Shown here piece by piece: positions 44,913 to 53,599 of a stretch of 64,000 nt of DNA. The position numbers and the translations under genes are program-made. Every line of letters begins with the position of its first letter. The stretch's first letter is position 1. Below the pieces are notes generated by a model. That model did no database searches, was not told where the DNA came from, and was given only the letters and a program-made list of their open reading frames with translations. This stretch comes from Chara braunii (taxonomy: Eukaryota; Streptophyta; Charophyceae; Charales; Characeae), in assembly GCA_003427395.1 (NCBI GenBank), contig BFEA01000022.1, forward strand, positions 2,476,405-2,540,404. The letters are read 5' to 3'.

Positions 44913-45470
44913 ATGAGGGTGAAGAACAACGAAGGGGTGGGAAGAAGAACCGTCCGGGAAAATAGTGTAAGGGGGTCTGCTCGAGGGGGAGAGAGAGAGA
45001 GGGCAAGGGAAAGAGAGGAGAGAGGGGTCCAAGAGGGTCCGGGGGAGCTATCCATTTGGGACCCAAGGGGGTCACCTAATATTCTCGACCCGCACGGGTT
45101 GTGGAGAGCACCAACCCCGGGACTAACTCCCGCACGGGAGAGGGTGTCTAGAGAGGGGTCTGGGGTTTCGGTTCTCGACCCGCGCGGACTGACGACGGGT
45201 TCCTTACGAGGGTCGACTCCCGCAAGGGGGCGAGGTTCTCAAACGGGGTTGGTTGGGGATTTGGGGGTAAGAAGAGTCGTGCTACGGGTGTCGGGGCAAG
45301 GGGGAGAGAGAGACACACCTACCTTTCCTAGCGAAGGGGTTAGAAAAGAAAGGGATACTTGGGGGCCCTTGGACGAGGGATGGGAGGCCGAATCCTGGGT
45401 GGACCGGTGTCTAGCCGATTTCTCGGACTCGGACCTGGGGGACTATTGGGATTATGGTAACGAATACTGA
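44913..45470 (+). CDS. Accessory ORF A, unknown protein of 185 residues
   Basis: The ORF starts at ATG 44913 and runs to a TGA at 45470. The N-terminal third is Arg/Glu-rich. The middle has two or three degenerate repeats around (I/V)LDP(R/H)GL and LTPARER/STPARGR segments. The C-terminus is acidic and aromatic (CLADFSDSDLGDYWDYGNEY). No family is recognised. A splice-donor-like AAGGTACGT lies just after the stop. It is the first ORF after the primer-binding site, but the low complexity leaves coding status uncertain. Confidence 0.4.
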   Translation: MRVKNNEGVGRRTVRENSVRGSARGGERERAREREERGVQEGPGELSIWDPRGSPNILDPHGLWRAPTPGLTPARERVSREGSGVSVLDPRGLTTGSLRGSTPARGRGSQTGLVGDLGVRRVVLRVSGQGGERDTPTFPSEGVRKERDTWGPLDEGWEAESWVDRCLADFSDSDLGDYWDYGNEY

Positions 45471-46076
45471 AGACCCCAAGGTACGTGTGCTTATCGACTG
45501 AATTTGAGGGACTCTTCCTAAAGCTCCGCTTTTCCCAACCCACTTTTCAGGCTCCCCGATTTTAATTTCCATGATTCCAAGAGAGAAAAGAGGCAGTCAG
45601 AGGCGGAAAAGAAAGAAGGGAACGAGGTGCGAAGAGTTCGCGATGAGGAGAATGGGAGGGAGTAGATAGGCTAGCGATCTCCGATTAATAGGTGGATCCA
45701 GTCCTGGAACCCGGGCAATTCCACGCTTGAGGTGGGCCGAGTAGAGGCGTGGTACCGGATAGGCTAGCTTAGGACTAGGGGTCGGTTTCGTGGGGGACTT
45801 AGGGCCCGGGTGTGTGACTTCGGTCCGACTCCTGGGAGGGGGTTGCCACCCTTCCTCGGGGATAACCTGTGTCCGCGGCTAGTCTCTATACCGGGAGTGG
45901 GGAGGGGTCTCTCAGCGGGGGAGGACAGGAAGGTAGCCGAGTGAGACGGCGTTCCTTCTCGGGTCCATTTGATCCTTCTGAGCTCATAGGCTTCTTCTCC
46001 TTGCGGGTTAGAGGTGGTCTCTCGACTGGGCCAAAAGGAAGTAGGAACTTAAGGAATTTTCTTTTGATTATATTGC
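45471..46076 (+). other. Stretch between ORF A and ORF B1
   Basis: No recognised gene. A short open frame ending at 46108 lacks an ATG and has no family features. The stretch may hold splice or translation signals for the cluster. Confidence 0.35.
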
Positions 46077-46397
46077 ATGAGCTTAGAAGCCGTCCCGGAA
46101 TGGATTAGCGTGTGTACGTACGGAGGTGTTGACGTGTGGTGTTACTCTTCTCGACTATGGACGGGTGACTTTGATGTGGGTGTCTATGTAGAGGAAGGAC
46201 TAGATCAAGGGGAGGATTTCCTTCGTGGATGGGAAGAGGCGATAGGCCACTCTCGCGGTTCAAGGGAGGAATTGAGGGGTTACGGGTATAGGTATTTTTA
46301 CTCTTTAGGATACCGAACCTACCCCAGAGGTGGTCGTCCGACGCCAGTAATTCCTGACGCTTATCTCGACGGATCGGACGACTGGAAAGTGCTATAA
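46077..46397 (+). CDS. Accessory ORF B1, small protein family B (106 residues)
   Basis: ATG at 46077. The protein contains GGVDVWCYSSRLWTGDFDVG, then YVEEGLD, a GWEEAIGH segment, a YFYSLGYRTYPRGGRP segment and IPDAYLDGSDDW at the C-terminus. It shares this whole order with ORF B2, so the two arose by duplication and the frame is real coding sequence. No known domain is recognised and there is no signal peptide or membrane segment. Only 37 bp separate it from B2. Confidence 0.7.
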   Translation: MSLEAVPEWISVCTYGGVDVWCYSSRLWTGDFDVGVYVEEGLDQGEDFLRGWEEAIGHSRGSREELRGYGYRYFYSLGYRTYPRGGRPTPVIPDAYLDGSDDWKVL

Positions 46398-46434
46398 TAG
46401 GGATCGTGGAGAGAGTAGTGAGGACGGCAAATCC

Positions 46435-46797
46435 ATGAGTTTGAGGGCTCTAGAGTTTGAACCTGCTGGAATTAGTGTGGGTGATCAAGGCGGGGTGGAC
46501 GTGTGGTGCTATACTTTCTACTGGTGGACCGACCATTTCGACATTGCCTTGTACGCGGAAGAGGGTGTGGATAGAGAGGCAGGATATTTGGATAGCTGGG
46601 AAGAAGCGGTCGGTCACGCACAGCTCGAGAGGGAACTGCTGGGGGCTTACGAGATCAAGTACTTCCACTCGTTAGGGTGTAGGACGTATTCACGCGGGAT
46701 AGGCCTGTTCCCACTATTCCGGAAGCCTTCCTAGACGGTTCGGACGGGTGGAGGGCACTGGTTCAAATCATAGAGGAGATAGTCCAAGGGGATGGTT
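46435..46797 (+). pseudogene. Accessory ORF B2, family B paralog with a C-terminal frame break
   Basis: ATG at 46435. GGVDVWCYTFYWWTDHFDIA, YAEEGVD, SWEEAVGH and YFHSLGCRTYSRG align with B1. After about residue 88 a one-base change takes the frame to an early stop at 46734. The other frame continues the B1-like end (TIPEAFLDGSDGWRAL) to a TAA at 46797. Apart from this break it is colinear with B1. Confidence 0.7.
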
Positions 46798-47484
46798 AAG
46801 ATTATAGAGGGCACTAAAGAAGAGGGGGTTCGAATAGAGAGGGCAGATTTGGGCAAGGACAGGGAGTGCTTTAGCGTCCCCTTGGGCCATCGCACCGAGA
46901 GGTATCTGGCCGGTCGCGAGAGGGGGTTAGAGCTAGAGAAGGGCGTCTTTCTTCGGGCACGGTTTGCAGTAGGGACTTGGGAAGGGCACAGGTGGTCCCG
47001 GAATAGGCCCCAGAACAGTGAGAGAACCAGACGAACAGTGGTCCGAGCGGAAGGGACGGTCTATCTGAGCAAGGAAGCCTGGGTATATTACGTCACACAC
47101 TTGGTCCTAGGTTGGTACCGTGCGGATCATTGGGAGACTCGAGCAGGCCCGATTCTGAGGCGGATCTTTGAGGCGGAACCCCTTAGATACTACCCACCAA
47201 TTGAGGTGAGGGTGACTTGCGCCCGAGACGAGGAATACCCTCGCGCCACAGGGTGCGTCCGGGCTATATTCCCATCTTTCGTTTTCCAGAGGGTCAGCGG
47301 GGAGGAGGAGCGATACGAGAAGGTTGTGCGGTCCATAATACGGGAGAGAGGGTGGCAGCTCTCTGTTAGGTCGCTCCATTGGTACTACACCTACTGCGTG
47401 GATAACCTGGTACCATACGGAATCAAAGCCTGTAGGATTCGTGCAGGGATCTTTAGGGAATCTGCTCGGGATCGCGAGGGTTGA
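46792..47484 (+). CDS. Accessory ORF C, first member of unknown family C (230 residues)
   Basis: ATG at 46792. It shares with ORFs D and E three spaced motifs: VYLSKEAW (residues 90-97), EYPRATG (138-144) with PSFVF shortly after, and LHWYYTYCVD (185-194). It has no membrane segment or zinc motif and is mildly basic. It overlaps the end of B2 by a few bases and lies 56 bp before ORF D, like a compact polycistronic layout. No known family is recognised. The paralogy to its neighbours is the main evidence that it is a real gene. Confidence 0.75.
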   Translation: MVKIIEGTKEEGVRIERADLGKDRECFSVPLGHRTERYLAGRERGLELEKGVFLRARFAVGTWEGHRWSRNRPQNSERTRRTVVRAEGTVYLSKEAWVYYVTHLVLGWYRADHWETRAGPILRRIFEAEPLRYYPPIEVRVTCARDEEYPRATGCVRAIFPSFVFQRVSGEEERYEKVVRSIIRERGWQLSVRSLHWYYTYCVDNLVPYGIKACRIRAGIFRESARDREG

Positions 47485-47540
47485 CGGGATTACGGTTACC
47501 AAAGGGTCTTCAGAGTATCCCAGAAGATGTTTTAGAGTGA

Positions 47541-48278
47541 ATGGTGTTCCATGACAAGGAACAGGGGCGCTTCGTCGTATCCTTCACGGAGGGCTGTGAG
47601 ACCCGTAGGTTAATCCCTAGCAACGGGGAGATCCCCAATTGGGGGAGGGTAGAAGGAGGAAGGGCCACAGCTAGCGGGGAGTTTGTGTGGATAGAGTCCA
47701 AAGAGGTTGACCGCAGTTATCTTCGTAGCCCTGGAAGGGGTGAGAGGAGTCTCGAGGTGACCGCAGTTATCTTCGTAGCCCCGGAAGCTTGGGCAAAGAT
47801 TGTGGTACCCCTGGTCCTGGGACAAGGGGGTGGGCTGGAAGAATTGTTACAGGGGGCGAGAGAGGTGCGAAGGGAGTGGATAGGTAGGGTCAGAGAGCGT
47901 CTCCAGTTTGTGGCCTTAGAGATGGTGAGATTCGCAGGGAGGGGAGAGCTTCCGGGAGCGTGTTACCCGTTGACCTTGAAGGTACCATCCTTCCTGTTTC
48001 CAGGGACAAACGAAGAGAAGATAGTGAGGCTTCTAGAGAGGGGTAGGTATTTGGGACTACCCTTTGGGGCTCTGTGGACGCTGTATACACATTGCGTCGA
48101 TCAGGGAGTCCCTCCCCGCAGGAAGCTTTGGGGAATTTTTAGGAGGTTGGGGTCTCTAGAGAAACCCTTTACTCTCTCTCCAGAAAAATATCGTCGGTGG
48201 GTCTTTAAAATGACGTCGGTAGATGGTGAGGTTCATACTCAACGAGAACGGGGTGGTAGAGTCGATAGAGGCCGGTGA
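47541..48278 (+). CDS. Accessory ORF D, family C paralog (245 residues) with an internal duplication scar
   Basis: ATG at 47541. Family motifs are VIFVAPEAW (76-84), GELPGACYP (135-143), PSFLF (149-153) and TLYTHCVDQGVPPR (180-193). A 50-bp DNA duplication (GACCGCAGTTATCTTCGTAG at about 47709 and 47759) adds an out-of-frame copy of the VIFVAPEAW segment just before the real one, while keeping the ORF open. The last 30 or so residues overlap the start of ORF E in another frame and are not shared with paralogs. The native end may therefore be earlier. Confidence 0.72.
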   Translation: MVFHDKEQGRFVVSFTEGCETRRLIPSNGEIPNWGRVEGGRATASGEFVWIESKEVDRSYLRSPGRGERSLEVTAVIFVAPEAWAKIVVPLVLGQGGGLEELLQGAREVRREWIGRVRERLQFVALEMVRFAGRGELPGACYPLTLKVPSFLFPGTNEEKIVRLLERGRYLGLPFGALWTLYTHCVDQGVPPRRKLWGIFRRLGSLEKPFTLSPEKYRRWVFKMTSVDGEVHTQRERGGRVDRGR

Positions 48279-48861
48279 CACTGAGAAGGTTTTGGTTCCG
48301 GGGGACCCAAGAGTGACGCCCTACTGGATGAGCGTTGAGAAGGGGGAGGTCATCCGGGGAGGTGCGTACGTGTGGGTCAGAGCTCGCCGGCTCACCTGGA
48401 AGGAAGGGGTGCAGAGAGGAGGTCCACCTGACTTCGGCCGATTCTTAGAGATTCGGGCTACGATCTTCCTCAGCGAGGAGGCGTGGACCGAAGTTTGGAA
48501 GGGCTTGGTAACCGGGCAACTAACGCATTTTGGGTACCGAGAATCTGCGAGACTGGTGGGAAACAACCTAGTGTTAGCTGACTACGAGGAAGGGACTTTC
48601 GAGTCGTGGACACTAGTGTCCTTCGCCGAGCCCGGTGAGGTCCCTCGTGCGTCAGGAATCCTTCACGCGGACTTACCCAAATTCTTGACACGCTCATTTT
48701 TTAGAGACCCGGAGGAGCGGGTAGTGGAAGTACTTAGAGCGGCTCGGGAGTCCGGGGTGCGGGCTAGGGGTTTGCACTGGCTCTACATGCGGTGCGTGGA
48801 CGCAGGGGTTCCCCCAAGAGAGGAGTTGTTGGCTACATTCGAAAGGCTTAGAGAATTTTAA
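48223..48861 (+). CDS. Accessory ORF E, family C paralog (212 residues)
   Basis: ATG at 48223. Motifs are IFLSEEAW (81-88), GEVPRASG (138-145), LPKFL, and LHWLYMRCVDAGVPPR (184-199) near the C-terminus. This is the cleanest version of the family signature. The first 56 bp overlap ORF D in another frame. The compact form ending shortly after the CVD motif probably represents the ancestral length. No function is assigned. Confidence 0.78.
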   Translation: MVRFILNENGVVESIEAGDTEKVLVPGDPRVTPYWMSVEKGEVIRGGAYVWVRARRLTWKEGVQRGGPPDFGRFLEIRATIFLSEEAWTEVWKGLVTGQLTHFGYRESARLVGNNLVLADYEEGTFESWTLVSFAEPGEVPRASGILHADLPKFLTRSFFRDPEERVVEVLRAARESGVRARGLHWLYMRCVDAGVPPREELLATFERLREF

Positions 48862-48947
48862 GGAATTCGGGCACACGTGGTTGACGTCCCGTACGCCCGC
48901 CTATTCGGGGAAGAGCAAGTAACCAACCGAAGGGGCTTGGAGGGCCA

Positions 48948-49700
48948 ATGATAAGGAGGGTCCCAGGATCTCTCTGGGCCTCGATAGCATCCGTAGCAGA
49001 TACCGCGGAAGTGGTCCAAGTCACCCTACCTAGAGCCAGGTTGGGAGGGCAGGCAAAAACCCTCTTAAAGGAAGAAAGGGGGATCCTACGTGGGAAGGCG
49101 TTCGTACGATTTGCGGTAAGTAGTGAGGGAGGAATAGTGATCGGCGAGGCCCAAATATTCCTCTCAGAGGAGGGGTATATAGAGATAGCACACAGCCTAC
49201 AGGCGCGGAAAGACCCTCTCTGGGACGCACGAGCCGTGAGGGACCAGCTAGAGGAACTCGTGAGGGACGTAAGGCCTCACGAAGAGGGGCTAGTAGAGTA
49301 CCGAGTGACCTACGAAGGGTGGGAGGAGATCCCACTATTCACCTCCAGTGAGCCAGTGGGGGTTCCTCGTTTCATCTTCGAACGAATCTACCCCTCCGAA
49401 GACGTTATAAGGGCGATAGGAAGGAGGGTGTCGATTCTAGGCCAGTTTCAGTTCACAGGGTCGGACCTACACACCTTGCTAACGTGGTGTTTTCGGGATC
49501 CCTATAGAGACGATTGGTCGACTCTAGAGGACCTGGGGTACGCCTTTGAAGGGTGGGGCCGGCACGCGACGGAGTCTAAGATATCGTGGAGGTACTTAGG
49601 GAAGCTCTGCGAAGGGGAATTAGAGGGGTTAGACCCCTCGACCCTCATTCGAGTCGCGATTGCCTGTCGCCGACGGAAGCTAGAGGATGAGCGAGCTTGA
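48948..49700 (+). CDS. Accessory ORF F, diverged family C paralog (250 residues)
   Basis: ATG at 48948, 86 bp after ORF E. It has VTLPRARL (residues 25-32), FVRFAVSSEGG (52-62), IFLSEEG (70-76), a GVPRFIFER segment (138-146) and DLHTLLTWCF (173-182), which is in the place of the LHW-CVD motif. It is most similar to ORF H, with which it shares the (V)VRF-x-V-x-SEGG block. A C-terminal extension of about 60 residues is absent from C-E. Confidence 0.72.
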   Translation: MIRRVPGSLWASIASVADTAEVVQVTLPRARLGGQAKTLLKEERGILRGKAFVRFAVSSEGGIVIGEAQIFLSEEGYIEIAHSLQARKDPLWDARAVRDQLEELVRDVRPHEEGLVEYRVTYEGWEEIPLFTSSEPVGVPRFIFERIYPSEDVIRAIGRRVSILGQFQFTGSDLHTLLTWCFRDPYRDDWSTLEDLGYAFEGWGRHATESKISWRYLGKLCEGELEGLDPSTLIRVAIACRRRKLEDERA

Positions 49701-49716
49701 CCTGGACGGACTTGAG

Positions 49717-50360
49717 GGGTTAGAAGGGTAAGAGAAGAAGTTCTCCGGATCCTCACGCTGTGTTGGGAGGAGGAAAGGAGGGCGAGGCCTGGGTCCTTGG
49801 CTAGGATCAAGCTACTGGAGACTGCTGCGATCGCGATCCTCGACGAATTAACAATAGATCTTCTCTCGGAGTGAGAAGAGGGTGTGAGAGCTTCATTCGT
49901 CTCCAGTAGGATTCGTTGGGAATTAGAGACCTGCGAGGACGGTAACGAGGTTAGGATCGAAGGGGATGCGGAACTTAACCCCGAGCTGGGAGGGGATCGG
50001 GTGATCCGTGTCGAGAAGGAATTTCTAGTGGAGGTCCGACGGCTGGCCTTGTGGAAAAGGAGGAGCTGGACCACGCTAGCTAGCTTTTCGGTCCACATTA
50101 GAAACGCGAGTGGAGTGAGGTCCTCAAGGACTTTGAGAGAGCCTTTGCTGGAAGTAGAGAGAAGATTCGAAGAAGACTCTAGGTATCTGGGAATCCCGCT
50201 GGCATCTAGGATACACCTTGTGGAGACCCGATTTTGGGATAGGATAGGAGAATACGAGGGGGCTTTGCGTCAGACGTTGCGTGAGGAAGGGGAGGTCGGT
50301 CGCGCTAAGTGCGAGGACTCGCTGGTAGAAGTCGCCGCAAGGTTGGTCGGCGTGAGGTGA
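49717..50360 (+). pseudogene. Accessory ORF G, broken or unrelated ORF
   Basis: One frame encodes a helical segment (REEVLRILTLCWEEERRARP ... LDELTIDLLSE) ending at a TGA near 49874. The same frame then continues from about 49884 for 158 codons to a TGA at 50360. The second part lacks an ATG at its start. Similarity to family C is weak: only a VRIEG-type strand and the position in the array. It may be a decayed member with a nonsense codon or a distinct protein. Confidence 0.4.
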
Positions 50361-50368
50361 GGCCCCCT

Positions 50369-51223
50369 ATGATTAGATACGACAAGGGGGACCCTTTTGG
50401 TACCTTGGAAAGGGGTTGGAAAATGGGAGAAAGGTATGGAGTAACCCTCCCTAGGGTTAGAGGGGAAGGAGTGGTGTCTAGTGAGTTCTTCGAAATCTAC
50501 GGGCAAGAGACGGTGGTCAGGTTCTCAGTGGCGTCCGAAGGAGGCAGCTGCACTAGGAAGGCAGAGATCTTTTTGTCCCCCGACGACCGACTAATCTTTG
50601 CGACTGAATTAGCAGAGGAAAAAAAAACCCTAGGCATCGCCCGAAGGGCCCTGGACCGGTTGAGGAGATTGAGGGGAGGTACTGTCGGGGAGCGCCCGAT
50701 TGATAGGGTAGAATACCGAGGGAGGTCGGAAGTTCCGAGGGCGGCTCGCGGGAGGACTTGGGAGATCCCGACCTGGGCCTACCGGCTACTCTACGCTAAC
50801 GACGCGACTGTAAGGAGGGTCCGAACTAGGGGACAAGTGATTGAAAAATTCCCATTAGGTGAAGAAGGGGGGCACGAGTTGTTCACCCAGTGTTGGGAAT
50901 CGCGGGAAGACACTGACTTTGAGTGGTGGGCGCTCGTGGGAGGATTCATCAAACCTCTGTTCCAAGGAGAACCCGGAAAAGTTGATAGGGTCCTGATTAG
51001 GAGGTGCTCTCAGGAAGGGATAAGGGGGATCTCCGACATAAAAATAGCCAACTTAGCCTTGGCCGACTGCGAGGAAAAACGAGTGAGAGACTCTTGGTGG
51101 ACGGTGACCAGCAAGGAGTCGGAGGACGATAGTGCTAGCGAGGAATCGAGTGAGGAGAAGGAGGGCTCGGAAGAAGAAGACGACTCGGAAGATAGCACAG
51201 ACGATAGTGAGGGAGACAACTAG
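50369..51223 (+). CDS. Accessory ORF H, diverged family C paralog with acidic tail (284 residues)
   Basis: ATG at 50369, directly after ORF G. GVTLPRVRG (24-32), VVRFSVASEGG (49-59), AEIFLSPDD (65-73), SEVPRAARG (120-128) and ELFTQCW (170-176) align in order with ORF F. The last 35 residues are almost only Asp, Glu and Ser, a strongly acidic tail not seen in the other paralogs. Acidic tails often bind basic proteins or nucleic-acid-binding partners, but no function is claimed. It ends 19 bp before gag. Confidence 0.72.
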   Translation: MIRYDKGDPFGTLERGWKMGERYGVTLPRVRGEGVVSSEFFEIYGQETVVRFSVASEGGSCTRKAEIFLSPDDRLIFATELAEEKKTLGIARRALDRLRRLRGGTVGERPIDRVEYRGRSEVPRAARGRTWEIPTWAYRLLYANDATVRRVRTRGQVIEKFPLGEEGGHELFTQCWESREDTDFEWWALVGGFIKPLFQGEPGKVDRVLIRRCSQEGIRGISDIKIANLALADCEEKRVRDSWWTVTSKESEDDSASEESSEEKEGSEEEDDSEDSTDDSEGDN

Positions 51224-51241
51224 AAGTTACCAATAGGGTGC

Positions 51242-53599
51242 ATGGAGAGTGAAGTGGAAGCTGGTCTCTCTTGTCCGCCGGAAACCACTGAAAGAAGGGG
51301 GGTAGTGAAGAGCCCCGAGTTGGGAGCTAGGCTAAGTAGGGTGGTGGAAGAAATGACTGAGGGAACAGAGACGGTGGATAGGGCCGAGAGGGGCCCAGAA
51401 ACGGGTTCAAGAGAAAGACAGGCCCCGGAGGGGCAAAGAGCTAGCACGAAAGTACGGGTGCACAGGGATGTGGGGCTAAGGGTGCCGATAAACGAAGGGA
51501 TCGCCGAAGCCTCGAGAGGCATTCCAGTAGAGTCCCGGTGGGTGGACCTAGTGGACCTAGGGATCGCCGAAGCTCCGAAATTTCCTAGAGATAGGCCGGG
51601 GTATCGACCACCTAGGGGGGAGGAAGATGAGGGACCGGATAGAAGGGACTTAAGAGAGGGGAGGTCGGCGGAGTCCGGTGGCAGGCCACGAAGATGGGTC
51701 GAAAGGAACCCGGGAACCGTTCCCGGCGAAAGACAGGCTTTGGCAGGACAAAGGGCTAGCATGGAGATGCGAATGTCAGTGAGAGACGGGGCAGCCGAGG
51801 CCTCAAGGGGCCTTTCTATAGAGTCTCGATGGGCGGACCTGCCGGACACAAGAATGGGAGAGGCACTAGAATTTCCGAGAGATTGGGTAGGATACAGGCC
51901 ACCCAGGAGGGAAGAGGAAGGAGGACCGAGTAGAAGGGACCTTAGGGACGAGAGGTCGGCGGAGGCTGGCGGTAGGCCACGGAGGTGGGCCGAAAGGGAA
52001 TCGGATGTTGCATGGGCTCCCGGAGAGATAATGGGGAGAAGTCACGGGGTGGATGCCTGGAGAGGCTTTAGGGGGCAGGACCACGTTCGGTGGGAGACGG
52101 AGTGGCCGAATGAGAGGAGCCGCTACGGGGAAGACCCCTGGGGACCGCCAAGACCTCAGCCGCGGATGGAGGAGCCTGATCCCTCTTGGTACAATCCGTA
52201 CGACCCGGCGATCGATGGGCCCATGGAAGGACCCTATTTCCGTCGATACGACGACCGACGAGTCCCCTACTACGACGTCAACCTGGGTCTGGAGGCGCTT
52301 TGGGCAGGACGTGAAGGGATTCGTGGAGAAATGGGAAAGTTATGCTTACCGAAAGAGATTCTCCGAAAAAGAGTGGATATACCATTTCATCCAACACTCT
52401 GACCCGGAGTTAGATCCCGCGATTAGGGCTATCTACCCTGCGGATGGGCGATGGAGGACCTTCAAGACCAGCCTGTTGCGGACTTTCGCCTGTGATGATT
52501 TGATCCCTACCATGGAAGGTTTGCGGCGTGTTACAAGGGGGGAACGGGAGAGCTTAGTGGCCTTCACCCGTAGGTTCAAGCGGCTGTCCCAAGCCCTAGC
52601 GGATAGGGGGATGCTGTCGGAGGTGGATAGGTGCGTAATGTTTATGTTGCACCTACCCGAGGAGAAGAGGAAAGAGGTCCTTGAAAAGGCCCCGAGGGAT
52701 TCTGCCAACTTCGATAAAGTTGCGGAGGTGGTTTTTATAGGGGGAAGGGTGGATGTGAGAGAGTACATGAAAGAGACCCTGGACATGGCACTCCGCAATA
52801 TGCGTGGCACACGGAATGACGGCCTTAGGGGGAATGATAGACCACCCCGGGTCCGCCTGGTCCGCTCGGTCCCCGGTGGGGAGATCGACCGGCGGGATGT
52901 AGAAACGAGTCAGGAAACCAGGGAGGCTGGAGGAATGACCGAGAGGTAGGGGGGAACCGTGGCCCCGATTGTGGGAGTTCCCATTGGAAAGACGCTAGGG
53001 ACGGTAGGTGGGGAGACGCGCCTCAAGCAAGGACTTCTGGGCCACGACCAGAGATTAGGACTCCACCACCTCCAGCGCCGCCACCGCTGGCCCCTCCTGT
53101 GCCTGTAGCCACCGCGCCGCAAGGGGGTCCGCGCCCCAACAACCCTCAAGCTCGAAGCGGGTGTGTTTACTGCAATGAAGAAAACCACATCAAAAGGGAC
53201 TGTCCTTATTTTACGGAGGCCTTAAGGTTGGGAGTGGTCAAGCTAAACGAAAACAAATGGGTTGTATGGGGAGATGGAGGAGAGGTGGTCTCCTTCTACC
53301 CCTCAATGAAGGTGAATGTGGACAAGAGAATAGCCCTCCAGGAGGCGAGGCTGGGGAAGAAACCTGAGATTGGGAGCACCTCCAACACATCCCATATCCA
53401 AATGACGGAGTCACCTGGGGGTGTATCCATTAGGGAACCCCAGGTGTCCAGCATCAAGTTCATAGAGACCCAGCCTGAAGAAGAGAGGCCTTGCCTAAGG
53501 GTGANAACACAGGTTGGGGCCGAGACGTCTAAGAGCCAAGAGAGCGTGACGGAAGATGCGGGAGGAAGGAGCGGCGACAACGACCAACCAATGGCCTAA
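51242..53599 (+). pseudogene. Giant element gag (repeat region, capsid, CCHC knuckle), frameshifted
   Basis: ATG at 51242. Residues about 57-255 hold two diverged copies of a roughly 100-residue Arg/Glu/Pro-rich repeat (markers SRWVDL/SRWADL, PGYRPPR/VGYRPPR, GGRPRRW). A frame change near 52300 leads into the capsid (WESYAYRKRFSEKEW, FTRRFKRLSQALADRGMLSE, MLHLPEEKRKEVLEKA). Another between about 52949 and 53099 leads to the zinc knuckle CVYCNEENHIKRDC (C-x2-C-x4-H-x4-C) and a Ser/Glu-rich tail. One N lies at 53505. At least two breaks make it non-functional. Confidence 0.85.

Noticed and set aside
44464-44916. A 150-codon ORF in the leader of the giant element
   Set aside because: Starts without ATG, overlaps an equally long ORF in another frame, and has no paralog in the cluster.
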